Shown: piece by piece, positions 1-4,533 of the stretch | How the letters are laid out: the number at the start of each line of letters is the position of its first letter | Position numbering within the stretch: position 1 is the first letter of the stretch | From: Gallionella sp. UBA4737 | GTDB taxonomy: Bacteria > Pseudomonadota > Gammaproteobacteria > Burkholderiales > Gallionellaceae | NCBI GenBank assembly: GCA_002403995.1 | Contig: DHIV01000039.1 | Location: 19,258-24,826, forward strand | Length of the DNA: 5,569 bases | Direction of reading: 5' to 3' | Notes under the pieces: generated by a model | What the model saw: only the letters and a program-made list of their open reading frames with translations | The model's database searches: none | Told to the model about the DNA's origin: nothing | Made by a program: the position numbers and the translations under genes

Positions 1-187
1 CATGGCCCGCGAGGAAGCGAAAGAGAAACTGGAAGCGCTGGGCGCGAAAGTGGCGGGCAGCGTGTCGAAAAAGACCGATTACGTGGTGGCCGGCGCCGAA
101 GCGGGCAGCAAGCTGGACAAGGCACGGGAGCTGGGCGTGGCGGTGCTGGATGAACAGCAGTTTCTGGCATTACTGGAGAGCATATGA
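1..187 (+). CDS. ligA: NAD+-dependent DNA ligase, C-terminal BRCT end (partial)
   Basis: This is the last 61 residues of a reading frame that is open at the left edge of the window, so the ATG at position 2 is internal and not the true start. The peptide has the classic end of a bacterial LigA BRCT domain: a helix (AREEAKEKLEALGAKV), then GSVSKKTDYVVAG, then GSKLDKARELGVAVLDEQQF and a short hydrophobic tail. In LigA this domain follows the adenylation, OB, zinc-finger and HhH domains and helps the enzyme clamp nicked DNA during replication and repair. The stop codon (185-187) overlaps the galU start codon in an ATGA junction, indicating one transcript and probable translational coupling. Nothing in the visible part is broken. 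The catalytic lysine domain lies outside the window, so ligase activity cannot be judged from this fragment. Confidence 0.93.
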   Translation, partial: MAREEAKEKLEALGAKVAGSVSKKTDYVVAGAEAGSKLDKARELGVAVLDEQQFLALLESI

Positions 188-1050
188 AAAAAATCACCAA
201 AGCAGTATTCCCCGTCGCCGGCATGGGCAGCCGCTTTTTGCCGGCCACCAAGGTCAGCCCGAAGGAGATGATGCCCATCGTGGACAAGCCGCTGATCCAG
301 TATGCGGTGGAAGAGGCGGTCGCAGCGGGTATCACCGACATGGTGTTCATCACCGGACGCAACAAGCGCGCGATCGAGGATCATTTCGACAAGGCCTACG
401 AGCTGGAAGCCGAGCTGGCGGTACGCGGCAAGGAAGAGTTGCTGCGCCTGGTGCGCGAGGTGACACCCGCTCACATCAACTGCATCTATATCCGCCAGGT
501 CGAGCCGCTGGGCCTGGGGCACGCGGTGTTGTGCGCAAGACCGGTGGTGCAGGACGAGCCGTTCGCGGTGCTGCTGGCTGACGATCTGATCGATGGCGAG
601 CCGCCCATCATCAGGCAGATGGTGGAGGTGTTCCAGCAGCATCAGTGTTCGATCCTGGGCGTGCAGAATGTGCCGCGTGAACAGACCGGCCAATACGGTA
701 TCGTCAGCAGCGTGGCGTTATCGGACAAACTGGAGCAGGTTAGTGGCATCGTGGAAAAACCAGAGCCGGAAAACGCGCCTTCTACGCTGGGAGTGGTGGG
801 GCGCTACATACTCACGCCGCGCATTTTTCATCACCTGGAAAAAGTGCAGGCCGGGGCAGGCGGCGAAATTCAATTGACCGATGGCATCGCCGCTTTGATA
901 CAAGAGGAAAAGATGCTCGCTTATCGCTTCAGCGGGACGCGCTACGATTGCGGCTCCAAGCTGGGCTATCTCAAGGCGACCGTGGCGCTGGGACTCAAGC
1001 ATCCCGAGGTGAGCGAGGAGTTTGCGGCGTATTTGAATAGTTTGAAATAA
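184..1050 (+). CDS. galU: UTP--glucose-1-phosphate uridylyltransferase
   Basis: The 288-residue product matches the usual length of bacterial GalU. It makes UDP-glucose from UTP and glucose-1-phosphate in the cytoplasm, supplying lipopolysaccharide, exopolysaccharide and galactose metabolism. Visible motifs in order are the nucleotide-binding glycine-rich loop AGMGSRFLPATK (12-23), SPKEMMP with Lys27, the metal-binding LADD (131-134), GIVEKP (Lys192), GGEIQLTD (226-233) and DCGSKLGYLKA near the C-terminus. The start is fixed by GGAG at 175-178, five bases before the ATG, and by homology beginning at once (KKITKAVFPVAG). The gene overlaps ligA by four bases. After the stop there are only ten bases before a palindromic element, which may mark the 3' end of this transcript. 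Codon use and G+C match the other housekeeping genes. RmlA-type enzymes share the first motif, but the whole pattern is that of GalU. Confidence 0.97.
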   Translation: MKKITKAVFPVAGMGSRFLPATKVSPKEMMPIVDKPLIQYAVEEAVAAGITDMVFITGRNKRAIEDHFDKAYELEAELAVRGKEELLRLVREVTPAHINCIYIRQVEPLGLGHAVLCARPVVQDEPFAVLLADDLIDGEPPIIRQMVEVFQQHQCSILGVQNVPREQTGQYGIVSSVALSDKLEQVSGIVEKPEPENAPSTLGVVGRYILTPRIFHHLEKVQAGAGGEIQLTDGIAALIQEEKMLAYRFSGTRYDCGSKLGYLKATVALGLKHPEVSEEFAAYLNSLK

Positions 1051-1060
1051 ACCAAAAACC

Positions 1061-1104
1061 GTAGGGTGGGCTCTGCCCACCATGTCGGGCGCAGCCCGAC
1101 CTAC
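1061..1104. repeat. REP-like double-hairpin palindromic element
   Basis: Seen directly: an outer 4-bp stem (GTAG 1061-1064 with CTAC 1101-1104) encloses two perfect 7-bp stem-loops. The first is GGTGGGC/GCCCACC (1065-1071 with 1075-1081, loop TCT). The second is GTCGGGC/GCCCGAC (1084-1090 with 1094-1100, loop GCA). Only AT (1082-1083) separates them, so the whole 44 bases can fold into a three-way junction. The GTAGGGTGGGC core resembles short dispersed intergenic repeats of many proteobacteria, such as REP or BIME units mobilised by RAYT transposases; that family link is from general knowledge. It lies between galU and hpt and has no T-run, so it is not a canonical intrinsic terminator. It could still stabilise the galU 3' end or attenuate read-through into hpt. 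Confidence 0.75.
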
Positions 1105-1127
1105 TTTGTGTCCGGCTCGTCTGGCTT

Positions 1128-1132
1128 AGGGA
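1128..1132 (+). promoter_or_regulatory. Ribosome binding site that fixes the hpt start
   Basis: AGGGA (1128-1132) lies eight bases before the ATG at 1141. It favours that ATG over the in-frame GTG at 1066, which lies inside the palindromic element and has no Shine-Dalgarno sequence of its own. Confidence 0.7.
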
Positions 1133-1140
1133 AGCAAATC

Positions 1141-1689
1141 ATGACAGTATCCATCCAGCATGCGCGCAAGATCCTGCAACAGGCTGAAATGCTGTATTCC
1201 GCCGAACAAGTGCAGGCGTCCCTGCATAAGGTTGCGCATCAAATCAATGCCACGCTTGCAGATGTCCATCCGCTGGTGTTGTCGGTGATGGGCGGGGCGG
1301 TGGTGTTCAGCGGGCAGCTGCTGCCGCTGCTGGACTTTCCGCTGGATTTCGATTACGTGCATGTGTCGCGCTATGGCGATGCGCGGCACGGCGGGGCCAT
1401 GCACTGGAAGGTCGAGCCGCGCGAGAATGTGCGCGGCCGGGTGATATTGCTGCTGGATGATATTCTGGATGAAGGCCACACGCTGGCGGCGTTGTGCGAG
1501 CGCGTACTGGCACTCGGTGCGGAAAAATGTTACATCGCCGTATTCGCCGACAAGCAGCATGACCGCAAAAAACCGATCCGTGCGGATTTTGTCGGGATGG
1601 AATTGCCGAACCGGTTCGTGTTCGGCTATGGCATGGATATCGAGGGAGCGTGGCGCAATCTGCCCGCCATTTACGCAGTGAAGGAGTAG
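1141..1689 (+). CDS. hpt: Hypoxanthine-guanine phosphoribosyltransferase
   Basis: The 182-residue cytoplasmic enzyme belongs to the type I phosphoribosyltransferase fold and joins hypoxanthine (or guanine) to PRPP, giving IMP (or GMP) and pyrophosphate. The PRPP-binding motif VILLLDDILDEGHT lies at 101-114, with the acidic pair Asp106-Asp107. Upstream are the loop-I-like GGAV (51-54) and the flexible-loop VSRYGD (about 75-80). ADK (136-138) supplies the probable purine-contacting lysine. The C-terminal FVFGYGMD followed by WRNL (159-174) corresponds to the base-stacking and pyrophosphate-contacting segment of HGPRTs. The reading frame can be extended upstream to GTG 1066, but those 25 residues are translated palindrome and show no family similarity. 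The stop overlaps the Shine-Dalgarno sequence of mtiP, which makes the source of its substrate. Preference for hypoxanthine over guanine is not decided by sequence alone. Confidence 0.9.
   Translation: MTVSIQHARKILQQAEMLYSAEQVQASLHKVAHQINATLADVHPLVLSVMGGAVVFSGQLLPLLDFPLDFDYVHVSRYGDARHGGAMHWKVEPRENVRGRVILLLDDILDEGHTLAALCERVLALGAEKCYIAVFADKQHDRKKPIRADFVGMELPNRFVFGYGMDIEGAWRNLPAIYAVKE
1681..1686 (+). promoter_or_regulatory. Ribosome binding site of mtiP, overlapping the end of hpt
   Basis: AAGGAG (1681-1686) lies within the last codons of hpt, eight bases before the ATG at 1695. It selects that ATG over the in-frame GTG at 1650, which would add 15 residues inside hpt that do not resemble the family's N-terminus. 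Confidence 0.75.
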
Positions 1690-1694
1690 AGAGT

Positions 1695-2438
1695 ATGTTG
1701 GCAATAATCGGCGGTCGCGGCCTGACCCAATTGGCGAATCTGAAGATCACCCATCAGCAGGTGATGCGCACACCTTACGGCGAGCCGTCCGGCGCGTTCA
1801 TGTTCGGCACGCTGAACCAGCACGAGGTGATCTTTCTGGCGCGCCACGGATATGGCCACACCATCCCGCCGCATCTGGTGAATTATCGCGCCAACCTTTG
1901 GGTGTTGCGCGAACAGGGGGCCAGAAAAATAATCTCGGTGGCGACCGTGGGCGGCATCCGCGCCGACCTCAAGCCCGGCGTGATCGTCGTGCCGGACCAG
2001 ATCATCGACTACACCCATGGCCGCGACGCAACCTTTTTCGAGGCGCGCGACAAGCCGTTCAGCAATGCCGATTTCACCTTTCCCTATAGCGCATCATTGC
2101 GCAGCCGCATTTTGCGCAGCGCGCAAACCGCGCAGCAACCGTGTGTGGATGGTGGCGTGTATGCGGCCACGCAAGGGCCGCGTCTGGACAGCATCGCCGA
2201 AATCAACCGCTATGAACGCGACGGGGCGGATATGGTGGGCATGACCGGCATGCCGGAAGCCGCGTTGGCCAAAGAGCTGGAGCTCGATTATGCAGCCATC
2301 GCAGTGGTGGCGAATTACGCGGCGGGACGCGGCGACAGCGCGGCGGGCATCAATATGGAAAGCGTCAATGCCACCGCAAGTGCTGCGATGGTACGGGTGC
2401 GCAGTATCCTTGAATGCGTGGTGAACGATGACGATTAG
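1695..2438 (+). CDS. mtiP: S-methyl-5'-thioinosine phosphorylase (MTAP/PNP family)
   Basis: The 247-residue enzyme of the trimeric MTAP/PNP family is expected to phosphorolyse 5'-methylthioinosine to hypoxanthine and methylthioribose-1-phosphate. Family marks are an N-terminal IIGG loop (4-7), FLARHG (47-52), the HTIPPHLVNYRAN block (55-67), TVGGI (84-88), YAATQGPRLDS (156-166) and VGMTGMPEAALA (191-202). The segment VVANYAAG carries Asn207 where adenine-specific MTAPs have Asp. Asparagine suits a 6-oxopurine, and the MTGMPEAALA...AAG pattern resembles the Pseudomonas aeruginosa PA3004 MTIP. Together these favour methylthioinosine over methylthioadenosine. The neighbouring hpt, which consumes hypoxanthine, supports this. 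One oddity is Arg8 in GGRGL, where most members have Ser or Thr contacting phosphate. The gene overlaps def by 11 bases. Annotation pipelines may call it mtnP; classical purine nucleoside phosphorylase is less likely. Confidence 0.88.
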   Translation: MLAIIGGRGLTQLANLKITHQQVMRTPYGEPSGAFMFGTLNQHEVIFLARHGYGHTIPPHLVNYRANLWVLREQGARKIISVATVGGIRADLKPGVIVVPDQIIDYTHGRDATFFEARDKPFSNADFTFPYSASLRSRILRSAQTAQQPCVDGGVYAATQGPRLDSIAEINRYERDGADMVGMTGMPEAALAKELELDYAAIAVVANYAAGRGDSAAGINMESVNATASAAMVRVRSILECVVNDDD

Positions 2439-3057
2439 AACCGTGTTGCGCATGGGCGACGCGCGCTTGCTGCAGCGTGCCGAGCCGGTCAGCCGGTTCG
2501 ACACGCAGGAATTGTACGCGCTGCTTGCCGACATGCGTGACACGATGCATGCCCTGAACGGCGCGGGCCTGGCCGCGCCGCAGATCGGCGTGGGACTACG
2601 CGTGGTGATCTTCGGCGTGCGGCTGCGACACGTTACTGCGCAGCAGCCGCTTGCGGGAGCAGCCGCTTGCAACCCCCTCCCGCACCAGACGCTTGCGCGC
2701 ACCGTGTCGGGGGTGCAGGCCAACCCGCGTTATCCCGATGCGGAGGCTGTGCCGGACACGGTGCTGATCAATCCGGTCATCACCCCGCTGGGCGAGGCGA
2801 TGGAAGAAGACTGGGAAGGCTGTCTGAGCGTGCCCGGTTTGCGTGGCATGGTGCCGCGTCATGCGCAGATCCGTTATCAGGGCTGGGATGAATACGGCGC
2901 ACTGATCGACCGCACCGTGAGCGGGTTCCATTCCCGCGTGGTGCAGCACGAATGTGATCATCTCGACGGGATTTTGTATCCGATGCGCATAAAGGATATG
3001 ACGAAATTCGGCTACAACGAAGAGCTGTTTCCCGGGCGGGAAATGCAGGATGAATAG
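2428..3057 (+). CDS. def: Peptide deformylase with an internal ~32-residue insertion
   Basis: This Fe2+/Zn2+ hydrolase removes the formyl group from the initiator methionine of nascent proteins. All three catalytic motifs are intact: GAGLAAPQ (45-52), EGCLS (130-134, metal ligand Cys132) and HECDH (174-178, ligands His174 and His178, catalytic Glu175). The C-terminal YPMRIKDMTKFGYNEELFP resembles the longer betaproteobacterial PDF paralogue. At 209 residues it is longer than the roughly 170-180 usual for this type. The excess lies at about residues 65-96, between VVIFGV and QANPRYPDAE, which are near-contiguous in relatives as I recall them. The start at 2428 gives the family N-terminus (MTIRTVLRMGDARLL). 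There is no strong Shine-Dalgarno sequence, and the 11-base overlap with mtiP suggests coupled translation. Other def copies may exist elsewhere in the genome, so this one may not be the essential deformylase. Confidence 0.92.
   Translation: MTIRTVLRMGDARLLQRAEPVSRFDTQELYALLADMRDTMHALNGAGLAAPQIGVGLRVVIFGVRLRHVTAQQPLAGAAACNPLPHQTLARTVSGVQANPRYPDAEAVPDTVLINPVITPLGEAMEEDWEGCLSVPGLRGMVPRHAQIRYQGWDEYGALIDRTVSGFHSRVVQHECDHLDGILYPMRIKDMTKFGYNEELFPGREMQDE
2620..2715 (+). repeat. Repeat-rich in-frame insertion inside def
   Basis: These 96 bases (32 codons) interrupt the conserved deformylase sequence without shifting the frame. They contain a 13-base direct repeat, AGCAGCCGCTTGC, at 2642-2654 and 2658-2670, with a degenerate third unit (CAGACGCTTGC, 2686-2696). 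CGGCTGC (2620-2626) is the inverse complement of GCAGCCG at 2643-2649 and 2659-2665. ACCCCC (2672-2677) pairs with GGGGGT (2709-2714). The encoded peptide is low in conserved character and rich in Ala, Gln and Leu. The exact borders are inferred from where family resemblance stops and resumes, and could be off by several codons. Confidence 0.6.
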
Positions 3058-3207
3058 TAATGACCTCGCAGGGGTGGGGTTGAGACACGCTTTTTTTATA
3101 TCGAGATTTAATCCGCTCCGTGCCAAAAGGAGACATTCGCTCCTGTCCGTACTATTATGCTTATGTGCAGAGTGAAAATTAATCTTTATAAATGAATCAA
3201 GTGCGTA

Positions 3208-3237
3208 TTGAACACATGTTCGCTTTGCAGCTATTAA
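3208..3237 (+). promoter_or_regulatory. Candidate sigma-70 promoter of the TIR gene
   Basis: TTGAAC (3208-3213) resembles a -35 box and TATTAA (3232-3237) a -10 box, with an 18-base spacer. Transcription would begin near 3244, leaving a leader of about 60 bases before the ATG at 3304. Both boxes are imperfect and the surrounding DNA is AT-rich, where chance matches are common. The overlap with the palindrome at 3210-3221 adds some weight. Confidence 0.35.
3210..3221. promoter_or_regulatory. Operator-like palindrome GAACA-CA-TGTTC
   Basis: The inverted repeat has perfect 5-base arms, GAACA (3210-3214) and TGTTC (3217-3221), around CA. It covers most of the candidate -35 box and the start of the spacer, where a repressor would block polymerase. 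The form GAAC-N4-GTTC fits the Gram-positive LexA (SOS/Cheo) box and is unlike the CTGT-N8-ACAG box expected for most beta- and gammaproteobacterial LexA. Assignment to LexA or any other regulator is inference only. Confidence 0.35.
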
Positions 3238-3290
3238 TAGAACTGACCAGTGCGTCTATCTGATAACTGTTAGCTATCTACAACAAGCCT

Positions 3291-3297
3291 AAGGGAG
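3291..3297 (+). promoter_or_regulatory. Strong ribosome binding site of the TIR gene
   Basis: AAGGGAG (3291-3297) lies six bases before the ATG at 3304. It is one of the best Shine-Dalgarno sequences in the window and fixes this start, since no earlier in-frame start has comparable support. Confidence 0.75.
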
Positions 3298-3303
3298 ACG
3301 AAA

Positions 3304-4365
3304 ATGGCTGATACAACTGATACTCTAGATACGCCGAAGTCAGCGCTACTCCCGTTAGTATTCATCAGCCACGACGGCCGAGATGCTGAACTTGCCGAGG
3401 CCTTTAGTAAGCTTCTTAAGAGCGTGAGTGCCGGAATGCTCAAGTCATTCCGCTCGTCCGACAAGAGTGGGACAGAAGGCATTGAGTTCGGCGACGAATG
3501 GTACAAGGCATTAATGTTGAAGCTCGACGCCGCTTCAGATGTCGTCTGCTTGCTGACAGAGCGCAGCCTAGACCGACCATGGATACTCTATGAAGCAGGC
3601 GCAGCAAAAGGAAAACTGGGTACGCCGGTCCATGGATTAGCGTTGGGTGTACCTTTGAGCAGAGCAAGCACAGGGCCATTCTATCAATTTCAGAATAGCG
3701 ACGAGAGTGAAGAGTCCTTGTCGAAGCTCGTGCTTCAACTTTGTCGTCGCGTTCCAGGATTGGAACCAGAGATTGACGTTGTAAGGACGCAAGTGCAAGC
3801 GTTTAGAGCTTCTGCGACTCAGATTCTGAAAGCACGTGGGGTATCCAAGAAAGATGAAAAAATAGAACCGGTGGGCGAAGCAGCAGTCGCAAAAGTGCTG
3901 GAAGAGATGAAGCTGCTTGTCAGAGATATGTCGATGCGTTTGGAAATGCGAATGATGGAAGGTTCGGACCGCTCGCAGCCTAGGCGATATCGAAAAATTC
4001 ATCCAATGCTTGTCGACGAAATGTCGCACATGATTTCGAGACGTCCAGGTGATCCGATTGGGATTTTAATTATAGCCAGCGTTTATCGAGAGGATTTCCC
4101 GTGGCTATATGAACTCGGTATGGAAGCCTACCGAATAGCCAAATCAGGGCGAATTGAGGCTTTTCATGAAGCCATGACTGTATTCCGCGACGCTGCGGAA
4201 GTAACTGTACGGGGGCCGTTCCTTGAGGCGCTTGGGCCGCAAAGCAAGGAAACGCAAATGATGTTACGGGAATTGCCAGCTATTATTGACCATTACATGC
4301 ACCGAATCCTCGATAAGTCTAATAAGAAACGCGTCCGGTCAGAGAAGGACTTAGAAGAAAATTAA
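3304..4365 (+). CDS. TIR-domain protein, probable NAD+-cleaving immune effector
   Basis: The 353-residue soluble protein has no signal peptide or membrane span. Residues 17-145 form a bacterial TIR domain: first strand LVFISHDGRDAELAEAF (18-34), SSD with GIEFGDEWYKAL (51-70), the strand DVVCLLT (79-85), then SLDRPWILYEAG (88-99). Ser88, Trp93 and Glu97 fit the S..W...E arrangement in which Glu is catalytic in SARM1-like and prokaryotic TIR NADases. GPFYQFQ (124-130) closes the domain. Residues 195-220 are a charged, heptad-like helix that may oligomerise. Residues 225-340 form a mostly helical segment that I do not recognise, possibly the trigger-sensing part. The tail is very basic and acidic (340-353). 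Known TIR enzymes in Thoeris, CBASS and Argonaute systems cleave NAD+ or make signal nucleotides during phage attack. No such partner is visible here, so the defence role is inferred. Base composition and codon use point to horizontal transfer. Confidence 0.8.
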   Translation: MADTTDTLDTPKSALLPLVFISHDGRDAELAEAFSKLLKSVSAGMLKSFRSSDKSGTEGIEFGDEWYKALMLKLDAASDVVCLLTERSLDRPWILYEAGAAKGKLGTPVHGLALGVPLSRASTGPFYQFQNSDESEESLSKLVLQLCRRVPGLEPEIDVVRTQVQAFRASATQILKARGVSKKDEKIEPVGEAAVAKVLEEMKLLVRDMSMRLEMRMMEGSDRSQPRRYRKIHPMLVDEMSHMISRRPGDPIGILIIASVYREDFPWLYELGMEAYRIAKSGRIEAFHEAMTVFRDAAEVTVRGPFLEALGPQSKETQMMLRELPAIIDHYMHRILDKSNKKRVRSEKDLEEN

Positions 4366-4533
4366 TTCCAGAAGTGAGCTAACGCTGAGCCCGATTGGGC
4401 GTACGATGAACCTGTGAGTCGATAGTCCTATGTTGGATATATGTTGGTGAGAAGATTGACCGTCTGCTTTGTGTCGTTAGCGGTAGTTCGCGTTTCCCGA
4501 ATAGAGCCCTTCCTGCCGTGATTGAAACAACCT
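4366..4533. other. Convergent intergenic gap between the TIR gene and fumC
   Basis: This 168-base gap separates two 3' ends. It contains one short hairpin, GCCC-GATT-GGGC (4389-4400), without a T-run on either side, so it is a poor terminator candidate. GCTAACG (4378-4384) and CGTTAGC (4475-4481) are inverted copies 90 bases apart. I see no gene, tRNA or attachment site here. Its composition becomes housekeeping-like towards fumC, so the right border of the acquired segment probably lies in or near it. Confidence 0.5.

Larger units (their letters stand above)
3058..3303. other. AT-rich intergenic leader between def and the TIR gene
   Basis: This 246-base stretch holds no credible gene. Base composition drops sharply from the def side: 3181-3240 has 19 G+C in 60. 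A run of seven T's (3091-3097) follows def, but no good G+C-rich stem precedes it, so it is at best a weak intrinsic terminator. A small hairpin, AGGAG/CTCCT, lies at 3128-3132 and 3140-3144. A promoter-like sequence and a palindrome lie at 3208-3237, and a strong Shine-Dalgarno sequence closes the region. The composition matches the TIR gene rather than def, so the junction of foreign DNA probably lies just after the def stop codon. No tRNA, integrase site or long flanking repeat was found. Confidence 0.6.

Noticed and set aside
79..693. 204-codon minus-strand open frame across ligA/galU
   Set aside because: It is antisense to two clear conserved genes, its His/Gln/Arg-rich translation has no family features, and long antisense frames are expected in GC-rich coding DNA.
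1066..1140. N-terminal extension of hpt from an in-frame GTG
   Set aside because: The 25 added residues are translated palindrome and spacer, have no Shine-Dalgarno sequence, and do not resemble HGPRT; the ATG at 1141 has AGGGA at good spacing.
3091..3097. Intrinsic terminator of the hpt-mtiP-def operon at the T7 run
   Set aside because: No stable GC stem immediately precedes the T-run; the best pairing is about three base pairs.
4054..4083. Membrane segment in the TIR protein at residues 251-260
   Set aside because: The hydrophobic run is only about ten residues and is followed by charged residues, so a buried strand is more likely than a transmembrane helix.
3269..4383. GTTAGCT (3269-3275) and AGCTAAC (4377-4383) as terminal inverted repeats flanking the TIR gene
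   Set aside because: The match is seven bases with no extension and no target duplication, and the left copy lies well inside the AT-rich leader; chance is sufficient.
4389..4400. Bidirectional terminator between the TIR gene and fumC
   Set aside because: A four-base-pair stem (GCCC/GGGC) without a T-run on either strand is too weak to call.
4378..4481. Possible integron attC site (GCTAACG ... CGTTAGC) after the TIR gene
   Set aside because: Only the 7-base ends are complementary; the roughly 90 bases between them do not fold as an imperfect palindrome, the ends do not fit RYYYAAC/GTTRRRY, and no matching site precedes the gene.
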